From Streptomyces althioticus (GTDB lineage Bacteria > Actinomycetota > Actinomycetes > Streptomycetales > Streptomycetaceae): a DNA stretch of 64,000 nt. The DNA is taken from the NCBI GenBank assembly GCA_014649355.1, contig BMSW01000010.1, positions 183,321 through 247,320 on the forward strand, given 5' to 3'. The notes beneath the pieces were generated by a model. That model did not search any database. It worked only from the letters and a program-made list of their open reading frames with translations, and was not told where the DNA came from. Below are positions 1 to 7,270 of this stretch, piece after piece (position 1 is the first letter of the stretch; each line of letters starts with the position of its first letter). The translations under genes were made by a program, and so were the position numbers.

Positions 1-581
1 CGGTCTCGACGGCCGCCGGCCGGGTACGGCGCCGTGGCGCCGTCCTCGCCGGGCTCGGCGTGATCGTCGCCGGGGCGGCCGGGCTGACGTGGGCCGTCGC
101 CGGGAGCGCGGTGCCGGAAGGTTTCGCCGCGTCGCTGGAGGGGCGGCTCACCCCGCACCGGGTGGCGTTGTGGCACGACGCGCTCGACCTGGCCCGTACG
201 CACGCGGGCCTCGGCGTCGGGCCGGGACGCTTCGGCGAGCTGAGCGCCGCGTCCCTCGGGTCGCCGCTGTCCGACGGCAAGCCGCACTCCGCTCCGCTCC
301 AGCTCGCGGCCGAACAGGGCGTGGTCGGGGTGCTGCTGCTGACGGCGGCGTTCGGCTGGCTGCTGTACGCCCTGTGGCGCAGCCCGCGCCCGACACCGGT
401 GGTGCTGACGGCGGCCGCCGCCCTGACCGCGCTGGCGGCGGTCGCCACGGTGGGCAACGCGCTCAGCTTCACGGCGGTGGCGGTCGGCACGGGCTACCTC
501 GCGGGCCTCGCCACGTCCCGCCCCTTCGCCCTGGACACGGCCCGCCGCGCGGGAGAGTTGCGGGGAGGGGCCGCTCGGTGA
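1..581 (+). CDS. O-antigen ligase-like membrane protein, C-terminal part (5' end outside window)
   Basis: The frame is open from the left edge of the window to a TGA at 579-581, so only the last ~190 codons are present. The visible part has a hydrophobic segment, then a soluble loop with GLGVGPGRFGEL and KPHSAPLQLAAEQGVVGVLL, then two or three more membrane helices. The GxGPGxF...H...QLAAExGVVG pattern is typical of the large periplasmic loop of Wzy/WaaL O-antigen ligase-family proteins, which join lipid-linked glycans at the membrane. The substrate in this organism cannot be told. A GTG at 60 is an internal codon rather than the start, because in-frame coding continues upstream. Family assignment is an inference from the C-terminal signature alone. 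Confidence 0.65.
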   Translation, partial: VSTAAGRVRRRGAVLAGLGVIVAGAAGLTWAVAGSAVPEGFAASLEGRLTPHRVALWHDALDLARTHAGLGVGPGRFGELSAASLGSPLSDGKPHSAPLQLAAEQGVVGVLLLTAAFGWLLYALWRSPRPTPVVLTAAAALTALAAVATVGNALSFTAVAVGTGYLAGLATSRPFALDTARRAGELRGGAAR

Positions 582-610
582 GGGGCCCCTCGTGACTCCC
601 TCACGAGCGG
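571..610 (+). terminator. Stem-loop after the O-antigen ligase-like gene
   Basis: CTCGTGA (589-595) pairs with TCACGAG (601-607) over a five-base loop. A longer alternative pairing joins 571-583 with 599-610. It begins at the stop codon of the preceding gene. There is no T tract, as is usual for Streptomyces terminators. Confidence 0.4.
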
Positions 611-912
611 CAGCGGTGCGGGGGGGGGAACGTGCCGCCGGACGCGGGTTCCGCGTCCGGCTCCCGTGGCACCCGGGCCGGGCGTGCACCCCGGACGACT
701 GCCGCGAACCGCGCCGGCGGCGGGCCACCGCACCGTCACGTGAGGCGTGCCGGCCTGCTGACGTACGGCCCGTCCCTGTCCCGGTGCCCCCGGCGCTGCA
801 ACGCGCGTCGAGACACCCGTGACGTGGGTACGACGGCCGGCGCCGCGCCCTCTCTCAGAAGCGTCTCACGACCGGCCCGGTGACGGAGTGCCGCGCCCGC
901 AAGCGCGGCAGC
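611..912. other. Gene-free stretch
   Basis: About 300 bases between the hairpin after the first gene and the stop codon of the leftward gene at 913. It holds a run of nine G at 620-628. Short open frames here show no recognisable protein and look like GC-driven shadows. I see no clear promoter or RNA gene. Confidence 0.4.
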
Positions 913-1455
913 TCACACCTTGTCCGGTTTCCTCGGCCGCAGCCGGTCGCGGATGACGCGGACCGCTGCCTCAGCGTCGTCCACCGTCACGGTGAAGGTG
1001 TGGCCGTCGGCGAGACGGAGGACCACGCCCTCGCCCCGGCGGACCACGACCGCCGTGCCCTTCTCGGGACGCCAGCGGTAACCCCAGCCGCCCCAGTGGC
1101 GGGGCGTGACGTGTGGGGCGAAGTCGGCGCCGGCGACATGGGACAGCGGGATGCGGCGGCGCGGCACGCCGATGTGGCCGCAGCGCACCTCGAGGTGGTC
1201 CTCGTCGACGCGCAGTGCGACGTGCACGAAGGCGAGGGTGCCGAACAGCACCAGGAGTCCGGCCGCGATGCAGCCGACGACGGCCATGGCGAGCGGCGCG
1301 GCCCCGGAGGTCCACGCGGAGTCGACGGCCAGGGCGATGCCGAGCGCCATGCAGGCGGCGCCGATCAGCGCCAGCAGCCACTGGAAGCGGGCGGTGGCGC
1401 GACCGGTCCAGACCTCGGAGTACGGGCCGTGCTCGCCGGAGCGGTGGTCCCTCAT
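913..1455 (-). CDS. Membrane protein with PH-like C-terminal domain, unknown function
   Basis: 180 aa, ATG at 1455. Two closely spaced hydrophobic helices (about residues 25-50 and 55-80, including the stretch WLLALIGAACMALGIALAV) are followed by a cytosolic domain of about 90 residues. That domain has alternating beta strands (ALRVDEDHLEVRCG, RRRIPLSHVAGADF, TAVVVRRGEGVVLRLADG) and a final helix (DDAEAAVRVIRDRL). The pattern of two helices plus a bacterial PH-type barrel is common in actinobacterial membrane proteins. No catalytic motif is visible. The next gene, a racemase-family enzyme, is on the same strand 49 bp upstream of this one, so the two may be co-transcribed. Function is unknown. 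Confidence 0.75.
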   Translation of the reverse strand: MRDHRSGEHGPYSEVWTGRATARFQWLLALIGAACMALGIALAVDSAWTSGAAPLAMAVVGCIAAGLLVLFGTLAFVHVALRVDEDHLEVRCGHIGVPRRRIPLSHVAGADFAPHVTPRHWGGWGYRWRPEKGTAVVVRRGEGVVLRLADGHTFTVTVDDAEAAVRVIRDRLRPRKPDKV

Positions 1456-1504
1456 GCCTCGAGGTTACTCAGGATCCGCTCCGTGGGTACGGCGTCGCGG
1501 GGCG

Positions 1505-2299
1505 TTACTGAGCCGTCCGGGCGGGGACGGCCGCCTGGAGCAGTCCGCCTTCCGGATAGGTGAGGGCGGCGTCGGGCAGCGCGCCGGGGCGTCCGCTGAG
1601 CAGCACGGTCAGCGTGCCGGTGGCGGGGGCGTCGGGGGCGGGCTGCTCGCCGAGCCGCCGCAGGGCCTGGGCGGCCACCGCGCCGGCGGAGCCGTGCAGG
1701 GCGAGCGGCTGCGGCCCGGGGCTGGGCACGGCGGCCCGGATGCGGTCGGCGACCAGCTCGTAGTGGGTGCAGCCGAGGACGACGGTGGTCACGTCGCCCG
1801 GGGTGAGCGCGGCGGCCGCGGCGACGGCCTCGTCGATCGCCGTGTCGTCCGCGCGTTCCACGGCCTCGGCAAGGCCCCAGCACGGCACCTCGGTGACGGT
1901 GACGCCCGCGGCGAACCGCTTGATCAGGTCGCTCTGGTAGGGGCTGCCCGTGGTGGCGGGAGTGGCCCAGATGGCGAGCGGGCCGCCGCCGGCCGCGGCC
2001 GGCTTGATGGCGGGGACGGTGCCGACGACCGGCAGGTCGGGCTCGTGGCGGCCGCGCAGGGCGGTGAGGGCGTGCACGGTGGCGGTGTTGCAGCCGACGA
2101 TCAGGGCGTCGGGCCGGTGCACGGCGGCCGCCTCGGCGACGGCCAGGGCCCGCCGGGTGAGGTCGGCGGGCGTCCTCGGTCCCCAGGGCATGCCGTCGGG
2201 GTCGAGGGAGAGCACCAGATCGGCGTCGGGGCGCAGTCGCCGCACCGCGGCGGTGGCCGCCAGCAGTCCGATTCCGGAGTCCATGAGCGCGATCTTCAC
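1505..2299 (-). CDS. Aspartate/glutamate racemase-family protein (MurI-like)
   Basis: 264 aa from a GTG at 2299. The frame stays open far upstream, but homology begins at KIALMDSGIG. The MurI-fold signatures are all present: DSGIG near the N terminus, GCNTATVHAL (first catalytic Cys) and GCTHYEL (second catalytic Cys with His). These enzymes interconvert L- and D-glutamate or aspartate by two-base proton transfer, and MurI supplies D-Glu for peptidoglycan. The N-terminal part is divergent from canonical MurI (MPWGPRTPADL instead of the usual YG-containing motif). It may therefore be a paralogue rather than the essential enzyme, so no symbol is given. The ribosome binding site before GTG is weak. 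Confidence 0.75.
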   Translation of the reverse strand: MKIALMDSGIGLLAATAAVRRLRPDADLVLSLDPDGMPWGPRTPADLTRRALAVAEAAAVHRPDALIVGCNTATVHALTALRGRHEPDLPVVGTVPAIKPAAAGGGPLAIWATPATTGSPYQSDLIKRFAAGVTVTEVPCWGLAEAVERADDTAIDEAVAAAAALTPGDVTTVVLGCTHYELVADRIRAAVPSPGPQPLALHGSAGAVAAQALRRLGEQPAPDAPATGTLTVLLSGRPGALPDAALTYPEGGLLQAAVPARTAQ

Positions 2300-2356
2300 C
2301 CGGCCACGATAGACGATGAGCCGCCGCGGGGCCGTGCCGTGGGGCAGACTGCGCAC

Positions 2357-3532
2357 GTGAGCGCCGTCGTGTGGAGTGCCGCCGTGTCCCTCGCCGCCTG
2401 GCTGTGGCTGCTGCTGCTCCAGGGGTGGTTCTGGCGCACGGACGTGCGGCTTCCGGCGTCGCGCGATCCGGACGCGTGGCCGGACGTGTGCGTGGTGGTC
2501 CCGGCGCGCGACGAGGCGGCCGTACTGCCCGCGAGCCTGCCGTCGCTGCTCGCCCAGGACTATCCGGGCCGGGCGGAGGTCTTCCTGGTCGACGACGGCA
2601 GCACGGACGGCACCGGGGACCTCGCCCGGGAGCTGGCGCGACAGGAGGGCGGGCTTGCCCTCACCGTGGTGTCGCCCGGCGAACCGCCGTCCGGGTGGAC
2701 CGGCAAGCTGTGGGCGGTGCGGCACGGCATGGAGCTGGCCCGCGCCCGCGACCCCGAGTACCTGCTGCTGACGGACGCCGACATCGCGCACGCCCCGGAC
2801 AGTCTGCGGCGGCTGGTGGCGGCGGCCGGGACCGGCGGCTTCGACCTCGTGTCGCAGATGGCGCGGCTGCGGGTGGAGAGCCTGTGGGAGCGGCTGGTCG
2901 TGCCGGCGTTCGTGTACTTCTTCGCGCAGCTCTACCCGTTCCGCAGGATCGCCCGGCCGGGTTCGCGGACGGCTGCCGCGGCGGGCGGGTGTGTGCTGCT
3001 GCGCGCCGACGCCGCCGCGCGGGCGCGGATCCCGGACGCCGTGCGGCACGCCGTGATCGACGACGTGGCCGTGGCCCGGGCGGTCAAGCGCGGCGGCGGG
3101 CGGGTGTGGCTGGGGCTCGCGGACGGCGTGGACAGCGTGCGCCCCTATCCACGGCTGCGCGATCTGTGGCGCATGGTGTCGCGGAGCGCGTACGCGCAGT
3201 TGCGGCACAGCCCGCTGCTGCTGGCGGGGACCGTCGCCGGTCTGGTGCTGGTGTATCTGGTGCCGCCGGCCGCGGTGGCCGTGGGCGCGGCGGCGGGGAG
3301 CGTGCCGTGCGCGCTGCTGGGCGCCGCGGCGTGGCTGGTGATGGCGGGGACGTACGTCCCGATGCTGCGGTACTACCGGCAGCCGCTGTGGCTCGCGCCG
3401 CTGCTGCCGGTGACCGCGTTCCTCTATCTGCTGATGACGGTGGACTCCGCGGTGCAGCACCGTCGTGGGCGTGGCGCCGCCTGGAAGGGCCGCACCTACG
3501 CCCGTCCGGCGACCGCCGCCGACGAGGCCTGA
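2357..3532 (+). CDS. hpnB: HpnB-like family 2 glycosyltransferase
   Basis: 391 aa from GTG at 2357. An N-terminal membrane helix (LAAWLWLLLLQGWFW) precedes a GT-A domain with VVVPARDEAAVLPASLPSLL, LVDDGSTDGT, GWTGKLWAVRHG and LLTDADI (DxD-type metal/nucleotide site). Then come MARLRVESLWERLVVPAFVY, AAAAGGCVLL, AVIDDVAVARAVKRGG and SRSAYAQLRHSPLLLAGT, followed by three C-terminal helices. This order closely matches the hopene-associated glycosyltransferase HpnB family. No squalene/hopene genes are nearby, so a hopanoid role is only inferred. A CAGACT box six bases before the GTG suggests a leaderless transcript. The gene converges on the TerD gene, with stops 8 bp apart. Confidence 0.75.
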   Translation: MSAVVWSAAVSLAAWLWLLLLQGWFWRTDVRLPASRDPDAWPDVCVVVPARDEAAVLPASLPSLLAQDYPGRAEVFLVDDGSTDGTGDLARELARQEGGLALTVVSPGEPPSGWTGKLWAVRHGMELARARDPEYLLLTDADIAHAPDSLRRLVAAAGTGGFDLVSQMARLRVESLWERLVVPAFVYFFAQLYPFRRIARPGSRTAAAAGGCVLLRADAAARARIPDAVRHAVIDDVAVARAVKRGGGRVWLGLADGVDSVRPYPRLRDLWRMVSRSAYAQLRHSPLLLAGTVAGLVLVYLVPPAAVAVGAAAGSVPCALLGAAAWLVMAGTYVPMLRYYRQPLWLAPLLPVTAFLYLLMTVDSAVQHRRGRGAAWKGRTYARPATAADEA

Positions 3533-3539
3533 CCGGCCG

Positions 3540-4820
3540 TCACTTGCGGCCGGGCGTCCAGTTCATGCCCCAGCCGTAGGCGTGGTCGACGGTGCGCTGG
3601 GGGCTGACGCCGCGCTCGGGGACGAGGTAGCGGGCCTCGCGCTGGACGACCAGGTCGCCGCCGTTGTTGGTGATGAGCGCGAGCGCGCACACCGTGGAGG
3701 GGACGGTGCACTCGTCGAGGGAGAAGTCGATGGGCGCGCCGTGCTGCGGGCGGAGGGTGACCGTGGCGTGCAGGTCGGCGAAGGAGCGGGCGCCTTCGTA
3801 GATGGTGACGAAGACGAGGATGCGCCGGAACTGGTGCTTGTGGTCGAGGTTGACGGTGAGGTTCTCGCCGCTCGCCGAGGCGCCGGTGCGGTCGTCGCCG
3901 TCGAGGTGGATGAACGGCGGCTGGTGCAGCGAGCCGAAGGCGTTGCCGAGCGCCTGGACCACGCCCTTCCTGCCGTCGGTGAGCTCCCACAGGGCGCACA
4001 GGTCGAGGTCGAGGTCGGCGTGCATGGCGACCGGGCGGCCCAGCTTGGCGGCCCAGCCGGAGAACTGCTTGCGGACCTCCCAGTTGAGGTTGACGTGCAG
4101 GGAGCCCGAGGTGCCGCCCTGCTTGGTCAGCGACACGGAGGGCGCCGCCTTGGTGAGCGTCACCTTGGTGAGCCGGACGGGCGCCGGGGGCGCGGCGGGC
4201 GGGGGCGGCGGCTGAGGGACGGTGACCGGAGGCGCGACCGGCGGGGCGGCCGGGGCAGGGGGCGCCACGGGCGCGGCGGGCGGTGCGGCGTGCTGCGGTT
4301 CGTCCACGGTGATGCCGTAGTCGGTGGCGAGGCCCTCGAGCCCGCTGCTGTAGCCCTGTCCGACGGCGCGGAACTTCCAGGCGCCCTGTCGGCGGTAGAA
4401 CTCGCCGAGCACGAAGGCGGTCTCGGTGGTGGCGCCGGTGCTGTCGAAGCGGGCGGCCACGGTGCCGTGCGCGGCGTCCTTCACCTCGATGGAGAGGTCC
4501 GGGACCTGCCCGAAGGTGCCGCCGTCGCAGGAGGCGGCCAGGACGACGGTCTCGATGCCGGGCTCGACCCGCGTGAGGTCGACGAGCAGGGTGTCGGTGA
4601 CCCGGCCCCCGTCCTGCCGCTTGCCCTCGTGGCGTACGGCGCCGGAGGCGTGGGCGGGCTGGTTGTAGAAGACGAAGTCGGCGTCGGAGCGGACCTTGCC
4701 ACCGGCCAGCAGCAGCGCCGAGGCGTCCGCGTCGGGCACGCCGGGGCCCGAGCGCCATCCCACGTCGACCCGCAGTGCCGTCGCCGGCACCGGTGTGTTC
4801 GATCCCTTCGGCATGGACAT
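3540..4820 (-). CDS. TerD-family protein with two stress domains joined by a proline-rich linker
   Basis: 426 aa, ATG at 4820. The N-terminal TerD domain (about residues 1-175) runs from MPKGSNTPVP through LRVDVGW, DADASALLL, DADFVFYNQ, VDLTRVEPGIETVVLAAS and ETAFVLGEFYRR to WKFRAVGQGY. These are the acidic calcium-binding positions of the family. A linker of about 55 residues is rich in Pro and Ala. The C-terminal half (about 240-426) is a second TerD/TerA-like beta-sandwich with DLDLDLCALWEL, FIHLDGDDRTG and NLTVNLDH. Ter proteins are cytosolic or membrane-associated calcium-dependent stress proteins linked to tellurite and phage resistance and, in Streptomyces, to differentiation. No other ter genes lie nearby. 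Confidence 0.8.
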   Translation of the reverse strand: MSMPKGSNTPVPATALRVDVGWRSGPGVPDADASALLLAGGKVRSDADFVFYNQPAHASGAVRHEGKRQDGGRVTDTLLVDLTRVEPGIETVVLAASCDGGTFGQVPDLSIEVKDAAHGTVAARFDSTGATTETAFVLGEFYRRQGAWKFRAVGQGYSSGLEGLATDYGITVDEPQHAAPPAAPVAPPAPAAPPVAPPVTVPQPPPPPAAPPAPVRLTKVTLTKAAPSVSLTKQGGTSGSLHVNLNWEVRKQFSGWAAKLGRPVAMHADLDLDLCALWELTDGRKGVVQALGNAFGSLHQPPFIHLDGDDRTGASASGENLTVNLDHKHQFRRILVFVTIYEGARSFADLHATVTLRPQHGAPIDFSLDECTVPSTVCALALITNNGGDLVVQREARYLVPERGVSPQRTVDHAYGWGMNWTPGRK

Positions 4821-5114
4821 GTCCCGCCCCCATCACAGGTCGCCGCGCCGGGCGAGCCCCGGCGTCCGTCGGTGTGCGTCCGCCCAACCTAATCCCCCGC
4901 GCGCGGGGCGCCCACGCCCGAGGACGCCGGCCACGCTCCGGCCACCCCCTGCGACCGCCGGTAACACCCCCGGAACTCGGCCTTTACACGAAATCCGCGC
5001 GGCAGTACGTCCGTTTTCCGTGAATTCGCTCGTATTGGGGATCGCCCGTCACCCAGGGCGCGCAAAACAACCCTCTTATCGGTCTCCCCAACCAGCACAT
5101 CGTGGGCTTAACTT

Positions 5115-5558
5115 ATGGCCATGACCTCCCCCCGCTCCATGTATGGCGGCGGCTACTCCTCCGCTGCCTTCCCGGACACCCCGATCTACGACTCGCTCGT
5201 GGCCGAGCGGGGCACCCCGCAGATCGCCCCGATCCGGGTCCCCGCCGCGTACGAGGCGCCGGCCAGTCACCTGCCCGCGCTTCCCTCGGCGTTGCCGGCC
5301 CTTCCGGCGGCACCGTCCCAGCCGTCCTACGGCTATCCCCAGCCCGCCACGCCGCAGCCCGCCCCGCTCCAGCAGGCGCACACGGCGTACATCCCGCAGC
5401 AGGCCACCGCGCCGCGCGGCTACCCCGGCCCCCAGCCGCAGCCGCCGCGTCAGCCGCAGCCCGCCGGCTACGAGGCGATGCGCCCGGCGGCCGCCCCGCG
5501 GCCGGCGCCCGCGCCGTACCAGGACCCCTACAACAACCAGCAGTACCGGGGGTACTGA
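5115..5558 (+). CDS. Proline/glutamine-rich conserved Streptomyces protein (DUF6643-like)
   Basis: 147 aa. An ordered N-terminal segment (MTSPRSMYGGGYSSAAFPDT, then PIYDSLVAERGTPQIAPIRV) is followed by a long low-complexity tail of Pro, Ala, Gln and Tyr ending in NNQQYRGY. The N-terminal block is strongly conserved among Streptomyces and I associate it with DUF6643; the function is unknown. The start could be ATG 5115 or ATG 5121. No good ribosome binding site precedes either, so the transcript may have a short leader. The upstream 294 bases are gene-free and relatively AT-rich, fitting a promoter region. A compact hairpin follows the stop codon. Confidence 0.75.
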   Translation: MAMTSPRSMYGGGYSSAAFPDTPIYDSLVAERGTPQIAPIRVPAAYEAPASHLPALPSALPALPAAPSQPSYGYPQPATPQPAPLQQAHTAYIPQQATAPRGYPGPQPQPPRQPQPAGYEAMRPAAAPRPAPAPYQDPYNNQQYRGY

Positions 5559-5563
5559 GCGGG

Positions 5564-5588
5564 CCGGGCCGCGCCGAAAAGGGCCCGG
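5564..5588 (+). terminator. Stem-loop after the DUF6643-like gene
   Basis: CCGGGCC (5564-5570) pairs with GGCCCGG (5582-5588) around an A-rich loop. It lies five bases after the stop codon and before the MOSC gene. Confidence 0.4.
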
Positions 5589-5619
5589 TGCCGTCGTCCG
5601 GTGATGGCACGATGGGCCC

Positions 5620-6447
5620 ATGGGGAACGCTCGTGTGCGCTCGATCCACGTTCATCCGGTCAAGGCCTTCCGGAGCCTGCCGCTCCGGGAGGTCGTCGTG
5701 GAGCGCTGGGGTCCGGCCGGTGACCGGCGCTGGACGCTGATCGACGACGGGGGAAAGGTCGTCACGCAGCGCCGCCACCCACGTCTGGCCCTCGCCGCCG
5801 CCGAACCGCTGCCCGGCGGCGGCGTCGTGCTGTCCGCGCCCGGCCGCGCCCCGGTCACCGTGCCCGTGCCGGCGCCGGGCGCGACCGTGCCGGCGGACGT
5901 CTTCGGCGACAAGGTGGAGGTCGTCCCCGCCGAGGACCCGGCCGTGCACGCGTGGTGCAGCGACTTCCTGGACACACCGGTGCGGCTCGTGCACCTCGAC
6001 GACCCGGCCGTACGGCGGCCGGTCGACCCCGCGTACGCGCTGCCCGGTGAGACGGTCACGTTCGCCGACGGATACCCGCTGCTGCTCACCACGACCGCCT
6101 CCCTGGACCGGCTCAACTCCCTTGTGGCTCAGGGGGCGCACGCGCACGAGGGCCCACTGCCGATGAGCCGGTTCCGGCCCAACGTGGTGATCGAGGGCAC
6201 GGAGGCGTGGGCGGAGGACGGCTGGACCCGCGTCACCATCGGCGAGATGACGTTCCGGGTTCCCAAGCCGAGCGGACGGTGCGTCGTCACCACCACCGAC
6301 CAGGACACCTCCCGGCGCGGACGGGAACCGCTGCACACCCTGGGCCGCCACCGGTCCGTCGGCGGCCGGCTCCTCTTCGGCGTGAACCTGGTGTGCCTCT
6401 CCCCCGGCACCCTCCGCGTCGGCGATCCGCTGGAGGTCGTGGCCTGA
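5620..6447 (+). CDS. MOSC-domain protein (mARC/YcbX-like molybdenum-cofactor family)
   Basis: 275 aa, ATG at 5620. The N-terminal MOSC barrel (residues 1-120) starts RVRSIHVHPVKAFRSLPL and includes GDRRWTLIDD. The C-terminal MOSC domain has FADGYPLLLTTTASLDRLN, MSRFRPNVVIEG, the cofactor-binding cysteine in KPSGRCVVTTTDQDT, and a final FGVNLVC...LRVGDPLEV. Proteins of this layout bind the molybdenum cofactor through the conserved Cys and reduce N-hydroxylated substrates. Unlike E. coli YcbX there is no C-terminal ferredoxin domain, so a separate electron donor would be needed. The start codon follows a possible -10 box by six bases, consistent with a leaderless mRNA. Confidence 0.85.
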   Translation: MGNARVRSIHVHPVKAFRSLPLREVVVERWGPAGDRRWTLIDDGGKVVTQRRHPRLALAAAEPLPGGGVVLSAPGRAPVTVPVPAPGATVPADVFGDKVEVVPAEDPAVHAWCSDFLDTPVRLVHLDDPAVRRPVDPAYALPGETVTFADGYPLLLTTTASLDRLNSLVAQGAHAHEGPLPMSRFRPNVVIEGTEAWAEDGWTRVTIGEMTFRVPKPSGRCVVTTTDQDTSRRGREPLHTLGRHRSVGGRLLFGVNLVCLSPGTLRVGDPLEVVA

Positions 6448-6534
6448 CACGCGCCCGGCCGCGCGACGCGGGAACCCGGGCCCGTTCCGGCGCGTTGGGC
6501 AGCGTGAGGGATCGGTGCGGGAACCGGGGAGGGG

Positions 6535-7146
6535 GTGCGTGTCGTGCGGGCGGTCGGCGGACTCTGGCGCTGGCGGCGCAACCCGCTGCGGCGCGCCACC
6601 GACCTCGCGGAGGCCTGGCTGGCGCTCACCGTGCTCCTGCTGGTCACGCTGGCCGCGCCGCTGACCGGCGTCCTGGCCGGAAGCGCCGCGCACGCGTCGC
6701 TGCAGCGTTCGGTCCGCGCCCAGCAGCAGTCCCGCCACCTGGTCACGGCCACGGTGGTGCGCGAGCTGGACCCGGCTCCGGCGACCACGGACCCGGAACT
6801 GCTGGGCGGGGACCCGGGTTCCCGCGTCCTGGCCCGCTGGACCGCCCCGGACGGATCGGCCCGGCGGGAGGCCCTGCAGGCGCGACTGCCGGATCCCCGG
6901 CCGGGCGACACGTTCCGCATATGGACCGACGGACGCGGCGACCGGGTCGCGCGCCCGATGGAGCCGGCCGCCGCGACGGCGCACGCGGTGCTCGCGGGCG
7001 CGGGGGCCGCGCTGCTGGCCGCCGGACTGTTCGAGGGCGGCCGGCGCCTGGTGCTGCGGCGGATGCTCCGCGGCCGGTACGCCCGCTGGGACCGGGAGTG
7101 GGGCCGCGTGGGCCCGGACTGGGGCAGGGCGGGCGCCGACAGCTGA
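6535..7146 (+). CDS. Two-helix membrane protein, Rv1733c-like family
   Basis: 203 aa from a GTG at 6535 preceded directly by a G-rich ribosome binding site. The N terminus is basic (WRWRRNPLRRATDLAEAW). One hydrophobic helix (LALTVLLLVTLAAPLTGVLA) comes next, then an extracellular domain of about 100 residues (QRSVRAQQQSRHLVTATVV and FRIWTDGRGD). A second helix and a basic cytosolic tail (GRRLVLRRMLRGRYARWDRE) finish the protein. This layout matches the Rv1733c-type family of actinobacterial membrane proteins, which often occurs as several Streptomyces paralogues. The biochemical role is unknown. Confidence 0.7.
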   Translation: MRVVRAVGGLWRWRRNPLRRATDLAEAWLALTVLLLVTLAAPLTGVLAGSAAHASLQRSVRAQQQSRHLVTATVVRELDPAPATTDPELLGGDPGSRVLARWTAPDGSARREALQARLPDPRPGDTFRIWTDGRGDRVARPMEPAAATAHAVLAGAGAALLAAGLFEGGRRLVLRRMLRGRYARWDREWGRVGPDWGRAGADS

Positions 7147-7270
7147 CCGCGTTCCGCCTCTGGTCAACTCGCCGCCCCCGCGCACGCTACGGTGGTCCGG
7201 CCGAACCGATCGGCAGCGACCCGGGCGGGAACGGTCCACAGGTACGACGAGGTGGGGGCACGGCAACACC

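Noticed and set aside
620..628. Run of nine G as a phase-variable tract
   Set aside because: It lies in gene-free sequence with no downstream promoter or frame it could switch.
1106..2356. Upstream extension of the glycosyltransferase frame
   Set aside because: It is antisense to the racemase-family gene and not protein-like; the family match begins at 2357.
2300..3460. N-terminal extension of the racemase-family protein on the minus strand
   Set aside because: It is the antisense of the glycosyltransferase gene and is Arg/His/Pro-rich; homology begins at the GTG at 2299.
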